Source: Thermoproteota archaeon
Lineage (GTDB): Archaea > Thermoproteota > Methanomethylicia > Methanomethylicales > B66-G16
Direction of reading: 5' to 3'
Assembly (NCBI GenBank): GCA_003649085.1
Contig: QMQV01000010.1
Span: 1 to 27,011, forward strand
Length of the DNA: 27,011 nt
Shown: in pieces, positions 6,932 to 14,099 of the stretch
How positions within the stretch are numbered: the first letter of the stretch is position 1
Layout: every line of letters begins with the position of its first letter
Made by a program: the position numbers and the translations under genes
Notes under the pieces: model-generated
Told to the model about the DNA's origin: nothing
Seen by the model: only the letters and a program-made list of their open reading frames with translations
Databases searched by the model: none

Positions 6932-7816
6932 TTACCTTCTCTTGCTAGTTAAGAAGACTATTGCTCCAGCCCCGCTCATCACAGCTCCCCATGTTATCAG
7001 CAAAGCTGTCGTAGCTGCCGCTATGGCATTTACTTGAGCTGGCGTGAACTTTACCGCTAAGCCGCTTATGAAGAAGCTTCCTATTGGCGTGAAAGACACA
7101 GATAACCCGATCGCCAGCAAGGCTATTCCAGGGGCAAGAAGCGCCAGCGCGAAATCCCTACGTGGTAGCTCGCCTCTTATGCTTGAAAGAGCTATGTCTT
7201 GTGAGACTATCGAGGGCGTCGCGTAGCTGACAGCTTTAGCTATTGGCGGGGTTAATAATATCACGAAGGGGTATTCGGTTATGAAAAACCATATGGTCAA
7301 CGCTGATGCGAAGAGCGCTAAGTCAGCTGATGACAACGTTGGAGGCAAAAACCCTAGCAAGTAAATGGTTGGCACATATAGAAAAGCCACGATGAAACAG
7401 CCTAGTGCGAGAGCTAAAGTTGAAACTCCGATGAAAACTCTCCAGCTAAACTTTCTATGGATAAACCAGCTTAACGTGTAAAAGCCTAGAAAGTTTCCTG
7501 GGACGGCAGCTACTAAGCTTGGGATGTAGAGGCAGCCGTGTTTTATCGAGTCCGCAATTAACGTACCTATAGCAGCTCCTAGCGCTGGCACTATTGGAGA
7601 TGAGCTGATGACGGCGAAGACGGCGGGTATCACGACAGCAGGTCTAAACTGTCCTCTTCCCCATGGGGAAACTATCCAAGCGGTTGTTAGACATCCTACG
7701 GCATATAAAGCAGCACATAACGCTATGAGCGTTATAGCCAAGGCTTTTCTTTGGCTATACAAGTTTAACGCCTCAAGTCTCTTTGTATTAAGCTTAGGTC
7801 TTTCTAAACCTTTCAT
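6932..7816 (-). CDS. ECF transporter S component-like membrane protein
   Basis: A 294-residue integral membrane protein with about seven or eight hydrophobic segments. The region from residue 27 to 118 follows the pattern of energy-coupling factor substrate-binding subunits: a first helix rich in small residues, then GQFRPAVVIPAVFAV, PALGAAIGTLIAD and a loop before VPGNFLGF. Such proteins bind a vitamin or metal and need ECF ATPases and a T subunit, none of which is nearby. The protein is longer than the usual S component (about 170-220 residues), with extra helices at the C-terminus. Start ATG at 7816. A TATA-like ATATTTTACAT about 25 nt upstream (minus strand, 7835-7846) suggests a leaderless transcript. 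Substrate unknown. Confidence 0.68.
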   Translation of the reverse strand: MKGLERPKLNTKRLEALNLYSQRKALAITLIALCAALYAVGCLTTAWIVSPWGRGQFRPAVVIPAVFAVISSSPIVPALGAAIGTLIADSIKHGCLYIPSLVAAVPGNFLGFYTLSWFIHRKFSWRVFIGVSTLALALGCFIVAFLYVPTIYLLGFLPPTLSSADLALFASALTIWFFITEYPFVILLTPPIAKAVSYATPSIVSQDIALSSIRGELPRRDFALALLAPGIALLAIGLSVSFTPIGSFFISGLAVKFTPAQVNAIAAATTALLITWGAVMSGAGAIVFLTSKRR

Positions 7817-7909
7817 ATTTAAAGTACGTAGAGGTATGTAAAATATGTACGCACATTGAGAGGTAAGGTTTAAGCTATTGTTGGTAATAGAGAAGTGTGG
7901 TGATGTGCC

Positions 7910-8842
7910 ATGAAGGTCTTAGTGACTGGAGGAGCAGGTTTCATAGGCTCAAACATAGTGGTGTCCTTGGTTGAGAGAGGGTATGATGTCGTAGTTGTAG
8001 ATAACTTTCATACGGGCAATTTAATGAACTTGAAGGATGTTATGGATAGGATAAGGGTTTTTGAGGGCGATGTGAAGGATTTGTTTGCTTTAGGCGTGCC
8101 AGCTTGCGATTATGTCCTTCACCAAGGTTTTCCATCATCGTCTCCTATGTATAAGGAAAAGCCAAGCTTAGTTGGAGAGGCCATCAACGGCGCAATAGCT
8201 GTCTTGGAATACGCTAAGAAGTATGGTGCGAAAGTTGTCTTAGCTTCAACGAGCAGCATTTATAACGGTAACCCAACGCCTTGGAGAGAGGATATGAAAC
8301 TCTACGTTACAGACTACTATACTGAAGCTAGGATTGCAGCTGAAAGGCTCTGTGAGCTATACGCTAAATTACATGGAGTTAAGAGCGTGTCACTGCGCTA
8401 TTTCTCAGTTTATGGACCTAAAGAGGAGTATAAAGGCAAATATGCTAATGTGATAACGCAGATGATTTGGAGTGCTTTAAAAGGTGAGGAATTCGTAGTC
8501 TACGGAGATGGGGAGCAAGCTAGAGATTTGATCCACGTGAGCGATGTCGTGGAAGCCAACTTTAAGGCTATGGAGTTTGAAGACTATGGAGATGTATGCT
8601 ATGAAGTGTTTAACGTTGGCGCTGGAAAAGCTGTAAGCTTTAACGAAATGGCTAGGATCTTAAGAGAGGCGGGGCTTGAAGTAAAGCTTCGCTACGTCCC
8701 CAACCCAATTAAAAACTACGTGTATAGGACTGAGGCAGATATCACTAAGATGAAGGAGAGGCTTAAGCTTGAAATTAAAATGCCCTTGAAGAAGGGCGTT
8801 GAACAAGCAATTACCTATTATAGGGAGAAAATGTGCACGTAG
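7910..8842 (+). CDS. NAD-dependent epimerase/dehydratase (extended SDR)
   Basis: A 310-residue extended short-chain dehydrogenase, probably a UDP-glucose 4-epimerase-like sugar-nucleotide enzyme for glycan precursors. The NAD-binding TGGAGFIGS is at residues 6-14, VVDN at 29-32, the STSS active-site region at 113-116, and the RYFSVYGP stretch at 163-170. The catalytic YxxxK appears as Tyr137-x3-Arg141, so lysine is replaced by arginine (codon AGG). The surrounding DYYTEAR stretch resembles an archaeal subgroup as I remember it, so this may be a family trait. The ATG at 7910 is preceded by GGTGAT. It is divergent from the ECF-like gene and probably monocistronic, with the converging Lrp gene 6 bp downstream. 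Confidence 0.88.
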   Translation: MKVLVTGGAGFIGSNIVVSLVERGYDVVVVDNFHTGNLMNLKDVMDRIRVFEGDVKDLFALGVPACDYVLHQGFPSSSPMYKEKPSLVGEAINGAIAVLEYAKKYGAKVVLASTSSIYNGNPTPWREDMKLYVTDYYTEARIAAERLCELYAKLHGVKSVSLRYFSVYGPKEEYKGKYANVITQMIWSALKGEEFVVYGDGEQARDLIHVSDVVEANFKAMEFEDYGDVCYEVFNVGAGKAVSFNEMARILREAGLEVKLRYVPNPIKNYVYRTEADITKMKERLKLEIKMPLKKGVEQAITYYREKMCT

Positions 8843-8848
8843 CTTTTC

Positions 8849-9271
8849 CTACTTCACCTTCTCCAATATTATTGCTGGACAAATCCTCGTTACGCCTTCT
8901 ACTGACCTCAGGTTTTTAACGAACTCTGTTAACTCCTTGGAATCTTTAAACCAGCATTCAGCTAAGATCATGTGATCCCCACTTGAGGTAAACAAGCTTA
9001 TAACCTCTTTCATCTCCTTGAGCTTTTCAAGTACTGAAATAAAATGCTCAGGTTTTGTGTCAACGCCTATTAACGCGTCGATTTCAAACCCTATCTTCTT
9101 CGGGTCAACTTCGATAGTGTATCTCTTAATCACTCCTTTAGCTTCAAGCTTCTTAACCCTCTTCCTAACAGCCGTCTCGCTTACACCTAAGACCTTGGCT
9201 ATCTTAACGAATGGCGTCCTAGCGTTTTCCCTTAGCATGAATAAAAGCTGTAAATCCGAAATTCGAACCAT
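8849..9271 (-). CDS. Lrp/AsnC family transcriptional regulator
   Basis: A 140-residue Lrp-type regulator. An N-terminal helix-turn-helix (about residues 5-50: LLFMLRENARTPFVKIAKVL, then SETAVRKRVKKLEAKGVI) is followed by IKRYTIEVDPKKIGF and an alpha-beta RAM sandwich (about 62-135) that forms oligomers and binds amino acids or similar ligands. Length and layout are normal. Start ATG at 9271, with the shared TATA element GTTTATAAGC centred about 27 nt upstream, implying a leaderless mRNA. It is divergent from the rubrerythrin gene with only 68 bp between starts, so it may control itself and possibly rubrerythrin. Confidence 0.9.
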   Translation of the reverse strand: MVRISDLQLLFMLRENARTPFVKIAKVLGVSETAVRKRVKKLEAKGVIKRYTIEVDPKKIGFEIDALIGVDTKPEHFISVLEKLKEMKEVISLFTSSGDHMILAECWFKDSKELTEFVKNLRSVEGVTRICPAIILEKVK

Positions 9272-9292
9272 AATTCTTTTAAATTCAAACCT

Positions 9293-9332
9293 AGCTTATA
9301 AACCTATTCAAGTGAGAGAGTTCTGGAGGAGG
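9293..9332. promoter_or_regulatory. Shared divergent promoter of the Lrp and rubrerythrin genes, with strong RBS
   Basis: The near-symmetrical GCTTATAAAC (about 9293-9302) can serve as TATA box in both directions. It lies about 27 nt before the Lrp ATG (leaderless) and about 40 nt before the rubrerythrin ATG. On the plus strand GGAGGAGG at 9325-9332, 7 nt before the ATG at 9340, is a strong ribosome binding site. Confidence 0.55.
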
Positions 9333-9339
9333 ATAGCTG

Positions 9340-9912
9340 ATGGAGAAGACTATTGAAAACTTGGTGAAAGCGTTTATCGGTGAAAGCCAGGCTAGAAATC
9401 GCTACACGATGTATGCCAAGATTGCTAAGAAAGAGGGTTTTGAGCAGATAGCAGAAATCTTCTTATTGACGGCTGAAAACGAGCGTGAACACGCCGCGAC
9501 GCTATTTAAGATGTTAAGTGAGCTTAGGAAGGGTGTTGAAGAGGTTAAAGTTGAAGCCGCTGCTCCTCTCGTGCTCGGCGATACCATTGCTAACCTAAAG
9601 GCTGCGATCGCTGGCGAGAACTACGAGCATACGAAGATGTATCCTGAGTTTGCGGAAGTAGCTGAAAAAGAAGGGCTTCCTGAAGTTGCTAAGAAGCTTA
9701 GAGCTATTGCTAAGGCTGAGGAGCATCATGAGGAGAGGTATAGGAAGCTTTTGAAGGAAGTTGAAGCTGGCACAGTGTTTAAGAAAGATCGTGAAGTTTG
9801 GTGGGCTTGTAGAGAATGTGGCTACGTGCACTATGGCAGAGAGCCTCCTGAGATGTGCCCATCATGTGACCATTCGAGGAGCTACTTCCAAGTTAAGTGT
9901 GAGGAGTACTAA
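9340..9912 (+). CDS. Rubrerythrin
   Basis: A 190-residue rubrerythrin, a cytoplasmic non-heme iron peroxidase that reduces hydrogen peroxide in anaerobes. The four-helix diiron domain shows ligands in [11 protein letters not shown] (Glu15), ENEREHA (Glu50, His51), GENYEHT (Glu93/Glu96) and AEEHHEERY (about 127-130). The C-terminal rubredoxin domain has CRECG at 157-161 and CPSC at 173-176, so its single-iron centre is complete. Length is typical. The strong ribosome binding site and promoter suggest good expression. Directly downstream lies a broken superoxide reductase gene, a partner often found next to rubrerythrin in oxygen-defence operons. The organism is therefore probably anaerobic. 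Confidence 0.93.
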   Translation: MEKTIENLVKAFIGESQARNRYTMYAKIAKKEGFEQIAEIFLLTAENEREHAATLFKMLSELRKGVEEVKVEAAAPLVLGDTIANLKAAIAGENYEHTKMYPEFAEVAEKEGLPEVAKKLRAIAKAEEHHEERYRKLLKEVEAGTVFKKDREVWWACRECGYVHYGREPPEMCPSCDHSRSYFQVKCEEY

Positions 9913-10290
9913 ATGGTTGAGAAGCTTTAAGTGTGCAAGTGTAATGTTTGTGGGAACATTGTTGAAGTGGCGCATGCAGGCTAGAGACTTCGGTGTGCTA
10001 CGAACAACCTACGTAGCTTCTTAAAGAGAAGAGCGAAGAAGCTGGTGAGGAGAAAACACGTTCCTGTCATCGAAGCGCTCAATGGTAAGGTGAAAGTCTC
10101 TGTAGGAGCTGTTGAACACCCTATGGAGGGTAAACACTACATTGAATGGATTGAAGCTTTAGCTAAAGACGTGGTTTGTAAGAGATTTTCAAAGCCAAGC
10201 GATAAGCCTGTAGCCATCTTTGACATTAGGGCAGGTAAAGTAGTGGCTAAAAGCTATTGTAAACTTACAAGGTCTTTGGAAAAACACCTC
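9913..10290 (+). pseudogene. Desulfoferrodoxin (superoxide reductase) pseudogene
   Basis: The ATG at 9913 overlaps the end of the rubrerythrin gene, and the frame reads MVEKL-stop-VCKCNVCGNIVEVAHAG-stop. This is the desulfoferrodoxin N-terminus interrupted by TAA at 9928-9930 and TAG at 9982-9984. Reading then continues recognisably in another frame (ETSVCYEQPT, stop at 10014-10016, LLKEKSEEAGEE). It returns to the first frame at an AAAA run (10053-10056) for the iron domain: KHVPVIEALNG, then HPMEGKHYIEWIE. That pattern implies a 1-base loss near 9982 and a 1-base gain in the A-run. Further lesions are a Tyr in place of the second Cys of the rubredoxin-like pair, and YCKLT where the enzyme needs C-x-x-H, so an iron ligand is lost. 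Several independent lesions argue against a simple sequencing error. The intact frame left over starts only at 10045 and is not a functional gene. Confidence 0.87.
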
Positions 10291-10357
10291 AATCTTCCCT
10301 CTTTTTGTGGGAAAACTTTTTATTAATGGGAATTTTCTCCTCAGTTTTGTGGGAAAG

Positions 10358-10603
10358 ATGTTTGTGGTGAACGTAGATAGTAGAGGTAGGGTGTTAATAC
10401 CAAAGGAGCTTAGAGATAAGGTGAAGATTAGAGAAGGTACGCGCGTAAAAGTAGACGTTAAAGAAGGAAAGATCGTGATAGAGCCTTTAAAGCCTATTGC
10501 TGACAAGTTTTATGGCGCTTTTGAGGTTAAGTCGTGGCCTGACGACTTGGACAGCTTTATTGTAAAAGCTGTTGAGGAATGGTGGTCGACACGAGGTACG
10601 TAG
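10358..10603 (+). CDS. vapB: AbrB/MazE-type antitoxin (VapB-like)
   Basis: An 81-residue protein with an N-terminal swapped-hairpin AbrB/SpoVT DNA-binding domain: MFVVNVDSRGRVLIPKELRD, then IREGTRVKVDVKEGKIVIEP. An acidic tail rich in tryptophan and aspartate (about 55-81) is typical for neutralising a PIN toxin. I chose ATG 10358, which starts right at the domain. A longer frame from 10307 would begin inside the TATA-like AACTTTTTATTAAT (10315-10328). The last 25 bases overlap the PIN gene, so the two are translationally linked. It should repress its own promoter as part of a toxin-antitoxin pair. Confidence 0.82.
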   Translation: MFVVNVDSRGRVLIPKELRDKVKIREGTRVKVDVKEGKIVIEPLKPIADKFYGAFEVKSWPDDLDSFIVKAVEEWWSTRGT

Positions 10604-11001
10604 ATGTCAACGTCTTCGTCTATTGGCTAGGAAAGCATCCAGTATTCGGAGAGACTGCATATAGGTGGGTTAAGGACATTGAAAGAGCACCTCGTGGGGA
10701 ATATGTTACCTCTAGCTTAACCATCTACGAGGTAATGGTGATAATTGCTGGGTTGTCTAGGAGAAGTTTAGAAGACTTTAGCTTTGTCTCAAGCATTTTA
10801 GAGGCGTTTACTGGTCTTGGAGGGCTTGCTGTAGAAGAGCTTAGCATAGAAGACTTCAGCTTAGCTTTGGAGTTAATGGATAAGTTTAAGATAGATTTTG
10901 AAGATGCTTTACACGCTGCCATCTCGATGAGGCTCAACATTAGGGAGATAGTATCTAACGATGAGGATTTCGATAAAACCCCTCTCAAGAGGATTTTTTA
11001 A
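10579..11001 (+). CDS. vapC: PIN domain ribonuclease toxin (VapC-like)
   Basis: A 140-residue PIN-domain protein, a magnesium-dependent RNase. The acidic cluster is visible: Asp9 in YVDVNVF, Glu51 in TIYEVMV, Asp109 in DFEDALHAA, and Asp128 or Asp130 in SNDEDF. The layout is that of VapC toxins, which cleave tRNA or rRNA when the antitoxin is degraded. Start ATG at 10579 (GTG at 10582 is possible), overlapping the antitoxin gene by 25 bp. The pair sits just after the superoxide reductase pseudogene. No sign of recent transfer in base use was obvious. Confidence 0.87.
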   Translation: MVVDTRYVDVNVFVYWLGKHPVFGETAYRWVKDIERAPRGEYVTSSLTIYEVMVIIAGLSRRSLEDFSFVSSILEAFTGLGGLAVEELSIEDFSLALELMDKFKIDFEDALHAAISMRLNIREIVSNDEDFDKTPLKRIF

Positions 11002-11040
11002 GGTTGATTAGCGTTACGGTATGCTGCAGAAAAGAAAAAC

Positions 11041-11083
11041 GCTTTATAAAGTGTTTAAGAGTTCTTGTATAGAATTGAGGTGA
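11041..11083 (+). promoter_or_regulatory. Strong TATA box and ribosome binding site of the 104-residue protein gene
   Basis: GCTTTATAAAG (11041-11051) followed by GAGGTGA (about 11077-11083) before ATG 11091 is the best-formed promoter and RBS combination in the window. Confidence 0.6.
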
Positions 11084-11090
11084 CATAGTT

Positions 11091-11405
11091 ATGGCTGAGG
11101 AGAGCATGGTTGAAAAGCTTTCTAGCTTAATGGCTGAGATGAAAGATTGGGAGCGTAGACCAATTGTCAAGGTTGGAAGCGTTATTGTAGAGCTAGTTAA
11201 GATGCCTAAGCGCGAGTCTAAGAAGGGAGTACGCGGTGAAAGGCTTTCTCTCCACGTTAGAGCTGAAGACTCGTTTAGAGGCGTCTTCTTAGATGACTAT
11301 ACAATGTATCAAGACTTAGTCAACGCCCTAAGCTACGATAAAGTTAGAGAGGCAGCTCAAGCATTAAATGAGGTGAACAGGAGGGTCATCGAGTACAAAA
11401 TATAA
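11091..11405 (+). CDS. Unknown small archaeal protein with strong expression signals
   Basis: A 104-residue charged, soluble protein that I do not recognise. It has a helical N-terminus (SMVEKLSSLMAEMKDW), a probable beta-strand core (PIVKVGSVIVELVKMPK, then GERLSLHVRA) and a helical C-terminus (VREAAQALNEVNRRV). There are no cysteines, signal peptide or membrane segments. The upstream region is close to the archaeal ideal: TATA GCTTTATAAAG at 11041-11051 and ribosome binding site GAGGTGA about 7 nt before ATG 11091. These signals suggest a constitutively well-expressed protein. It stands as its own transcription unit between the toxin-antitoxin pair and the HAD phosphatase. Confidence 0.75.
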   Translation: MAEESMVEKLSSLMAEMKDWERRPIVKVGSVIVELVKMPKRESKKGVRGERLSLHVRAEDSFRGVFLDDYTMYQDLVNALSYDKVREAAQALNEVNRRVIEYKI

Positions 11406-11462
11406 ACTTTGAGAAAAACGCCTTTATCTTGCTAGTGCTAGCTTTCATTGGCGATTACAGCT

Positions 11463-12140
11463 ATGGGAGATAAGATAGTCTTAAGTGCCATAGCCTGTGA
11501 TTATGATAGGACGTTAACCGACGAAAAACTAGGTTTGAACCGTGAAGCTCAAGAGGCTCTTGCAAGCATAAGGGATAAAGTTAAGCTTATCCTAGTGACA
11601 GGCAGAACCATACCTAACTTGCCCACTTCTATCTTCAACGTCTTCCACGTAATTGTAGCTGAAAACGGCGCACTAATCTTAGATATCGAACATGGACAAA
11701 AGTATGTGACAAAACCTAAGGACTGGGACCGCATTAGATCATCCCTAATCGAGGAAGTATATGATCCTACGGTTGAGCTAGGAGAGGTTGTAGCATCGTT
11801 TAGCTCTCAACACTATAGCAGGCTCAGGGAAAGCTTAGAGAGGAAAGGATTTGTGAAAGATGCGTTTCTTGAGCTAAACCGTGATAGAGTAATGCTCTTG
11901 CCAATAGGAGTTGATAAGGCATATGGTCTTAAAAAAGCTGCTGAAATACTTGGCGTTAAGCTATCTGCACTAGCTTGCATCGGAGATGGTGAAAACGACA
12001 TCGCGCTCTTCAAAGTAGCTGGTTTTAAAGTTGCTGTTGCAAATGCAGTTGATGAACTTAAGAAGATGGCGGACTACGTATGTTGCTTTCCAAATGGATT
12101 GGGGGTTATTGATTTTCTAAAAAAATTTATATTATATTAG
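11463..12140 (+). CDS. HAD superfamily phosphatase (Cof/phosphoglycolate phosphatase-like)
   Basis: A 225-residue HAD hydrolase using an aspartyl-phosphate intermediate. Motif I is CDYDRTLTD (catalytic Asp13 and Asp15), motif II is VTGRT, a lysine in GVDKAYGL fits motif III, and motif IV is IGDGENDIALF. The insert between motifs II and III makes it a C2-capped type IIB member, like archaeal phosphoglycolate phosphatases and sugar phosphatases. I chose ATG 11463; a TTG at 11448 gives five more residues. A TATA-like CCTTTATCTT near 11421-11430 fits the ATG with a short leader. The substrate is uncertain. Confidence 0.85.
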   Translation: MGDKIVLSAIACDYDRTLTDEKLGLNREAQEALASIRDKVKLILVTGRTIPNLPTSIFNVFHVIVAENGALILDIEHGQKYVTKPKDWDRIRSSLIEEVYDPTVELGEVVASFSSQHYSRLRESLERKGFVKDAFLELNRDRVMLLPIGVDKAYGLKKAAEILGVKLSALACIGDGENDIALFKVAGFKVAVANAVDELKKMADYVCCFPNGLGVIDFLKKFILY

Positions 12141-12250
12141 CCTTACTGATCAATGTGGACAACCTCTCCAAGTTCACTTAGAGGGGTCTTAAAAATGATA
12201 GACTCATTGAAACTACGAGTAAATACGGGAAGGAGGAGGTAAGCGATAAG

Positions 12251-12802
12251 GTGAAGCTCAAAGTTCAGCAGCAGACAATGCTTTCTGCACTAGTTGAGCT
12301 TTATGAAAACCTTGGAAGAGCTGTAAAGAGCGAAGAGCTAGCTAAGGTCTTGAAAAGAGATGATGGTACGATAAGGAATGTGATGAACAATCTTAAATTA
12401 CTCGGGTTCGTGGAGTCAATACAAGGTCCAAAAGGAGGATATATACCCACTTTGAAAGCTCTTGAGTATTTTAAAACGAAGAGAACAGAGCAAAAAACGA
12501 GAAAAGTTAAGATCTACGTAAGTAATGCTCAATGCGAAGCTGAACTTATCGAGTTAAGATTGTTAGACGTTTTTGATAGCTGTAAAGCTGCGATACGTTT
12601 TTCTGAGCCTACGCCATGTATCAAGCCTGATACCTTTATAAGGTTGAATTTAACACCCTCGAACATCATTGTTGAAGGCAAGGTCTTAAAGAAAGATTAT
12701 ATACGTAATGAAGTGATTATCGAAGTTTCAAGAATGATATGTGTGCCAACAATCGAAGTAAGCGAGCTAGTTGGTGGAATAGGATATAGATGGAAGTGTT
12801 AA
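12251..12802 (+). CDS. Winged-helix transcriptional regulator with unknown C-terminal domain
   Basis: A 183-residue protein. Residues 5-70 form an Rrf2-like winged helix (LVELYENLGRAVKSEELAKV, then GTIRNVMNNLKLLGF and the wing GPKGGYIPT) of the kind found in front of CBS domains in archaeal regulators. Here residues 86-183 are a beta-rich domain that is not CBS and that I do not recognise. It contains four of the five cysteines in a spread pattern (C95, C111, C123, C164), with C183 at the very end, so metal or redox sensing is possible but unproven. The GTG start at 12251 has AGGAGGAGGT 10 nt upstream. The gene seems to stand alone. Confidence 0.75.
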   Translation: MKLKVQQQTMLSALVELYENLGRAVKSEELAKVLKRDDGTIRNVMNNLKLLGFVESIQGPKGGYIPTLKALEYFKTKRTEQKTRKVKIYVSNAQCEAELIELRLLDVFDSCKAAIRFSEPTPCIKPDTFIRLNLTPSNIIVEGKVLKKDYIRNEVIIEVSRMICVPTIEVSELVGGIGYRWKC

Positions 12803-12908
12803 TAAAGTCGTCATGAGAGTAGAAGAGGTTAAGTTTCGAAGACTAGAAAGCAAAGACGCCGTTTAGCACAAAAAGCTCTTTAATTCTAGGAACTTAAGCG
12901 AAGGTGTC

Positions 12909-13547
12909 ATGCCGAAGGTGATGAGCTTGAAACTTTATTACCAACGCTTTGATAGGGCATTAAGAGAGATTATAGCTAAGCTTGAAGAAGGTAATGTGAG
13001 TGAAGCTAAGCGGATGCTAGCTGAAACTTTGAACAGTTACCTTTACAGGTCTAAGATATATCCTGATGGAGAGAGGTTTGAGAGAGCGCTTTACAATAGG
13101 TTTAGGTATAACTATGTCTCATTTAAGAGCGAGCATAGCTACGGCGGCGTCGACATAGTTTTGTTAGGCAAGGCGCCTAAGGTTAAACTAATAGAATGTA
13201 AGATTTCTAGATCTGACGTGTTTCACATAGAGCCCGAAGACTACGAAAAACTCCATAATAAATATCATCAGCTTAAAAATAGGGGATACGAGGTCACCCC
13301 CGTAATAGCTGTAAAGTTTCCTCATAGAAGGAGGATACGCTATGTTGTGTTAAAAGATGAGTGGATGGATAGAGAAGTCACGTTAAGAGTTGAGTACAGG
13401 CCTAAGTCAAGGAGGGTTTTCGTAAGTGTTGCTAAGAGCAGGAGGAAGAAGTATGAGAGAAAAGCTAAGTTCGAGAAACTTCAAGCTGAAAGGCAGATGT
13501 TAATTGAAAAAGCAGCTAACGGAGCGCCTTGTAGAGAAAGCATTTAA
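12909..13547 (+). CDS. PD-(D/E)xK nuclease-like protein
   Basis: A 212-residue basic protein with a restriction-endonuclease-like core. The active-site signature reads Asp82 in YGGVDIVLLG followed by Glu96-Cys97-Lys98 in VKLIECKIS, the classic D...ExK arrangement. Flanking elements are a helical N-terminus with an acidic residue before the first strand (Glu56 or Glu59), a strand VTPVIAVKF, and a strongly basic tail (about 165-190: SRRKKYERKAK) suited to nucleic acid binding. Holliday-junction resolvases and other archaeal repair nucleases share this fold, but it is not a clear Hjc. Start ATG at 12909 with AGGTG just upstream; ATG 12921 is possible. An unknown protein follows 32 bp later. Confidence 0.72.
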   Translation: MPKVMSLKLYYQRFDRALREIIAKLEEGNVSEAKRMLAETLNSYLYRSKIYPDGERFERALYNRFRYNYVSFKSEHSYGGVDIVLLGKAPKVKLIECKISRSDVFHIEPEDYEKLHNKYHQLKNRGYEVTPVIAVKFPHRRRIRYVVLKDEWMDREVTLRVEYRPKSRRVFVSVAKSRRKKYERKAKFEKLQAERQMLIEKAANGAPCRESI

Positions 13548-13579
13548 TTAATGTCCATGTTTTTATTGAGGTGGGGAGT

Positions 13580-14095
13580 ATGGAAGACGCTGAAATGCTA
13601 CTTAAAAAGCTAGCTGAGAGATACGATAAAAATCCAGTAGGGTGGAAAGCATTAGCAGTCTTTGATAAAGGCTCTACACTGCTGATAATTATGTCTCCTG
13701 AAGGAGAGGTTTATGAAGTTAAGATGGTTCCACTTGACCCATATAGGTTTGTTGGCGTAGGCACCATGGCGAGCGATATCGAAGAGCTTTATGCCTACCT
13801 ATCTAAGCTCCCAAACTATGGTTTCAGACCCCTACCTGACAACATCTTCAAGGCTATTCTAAAAAGCAGAGGCTACGTTTCAGCTAAGCTTGCTAAGAAG
13901 ATTTTGGAGATTCCAACGGTATCTATCAATGAGATCCAAGGAAGCGCTATCGCCCAAGGACCAATCATATGTTTTGGTGAAAAAGACTTAGCCTCGATAT
14001 CGCCTAAGCAAAGGGAGCTGCAAGAAAGGCTGAGCAGAGAAGTTGAAAAGCTCTTTTGTAAGCGCTATAGAGATCGGGCAATGCTATACGGCTAA
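13580..14095 (+). CDS. Unknown conserved-looking protein downstream of the nuclease-like gene
   Basis: A 171-residue soluble alpha/beta protein that I do not recognise. It begins with a helix, followed by strands WKALAVFDKGSTLLIIM and EVYEVKMVPL, a short helical part, and the conserved-looking segment GSAIAQGPIICFG near residues 130-142. I chose ATG 13580, which has GAGGTGGGG just upstream; a GTG three codons earlier overlaps that site. It follows the nuclease-like gene with a 32-bp gap on the same strand and may share its mRNA. No catalytic motif can be named. Confidence 0.65.
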   Translation: MEDAEMLLKKLAERYDKNPVGWKALAVFDKGSTLLIIMSPEGEVYEVKMVPLDPYRFVGVGTMASDIEELYAYLSKLPNYGFRPLPDNIFKAILKSRGYVSAKLAKKILEIPTVSINEIQGSAIAQGPIICFGEKDLASISPKQRELQERLSREVEKLFCKRYRDRAMLYG

Positions 14096-14099
14096 GCGG

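Noticed and set aside
10045..10326. Open frame of 93 codons that looks like a separate gene
   Set aside because: It is the iron-domain part of the broken desulfoferrodoxin gene that begins at 9913, and its end runs into the promoter of the antitoxin gene.
12195..12242. 15-codon frame before the HTH regulator gene, ending in its ribosome binding site
   Set aside because: No ribosome binding site of its own and low-complexity arginine end; probably chance.
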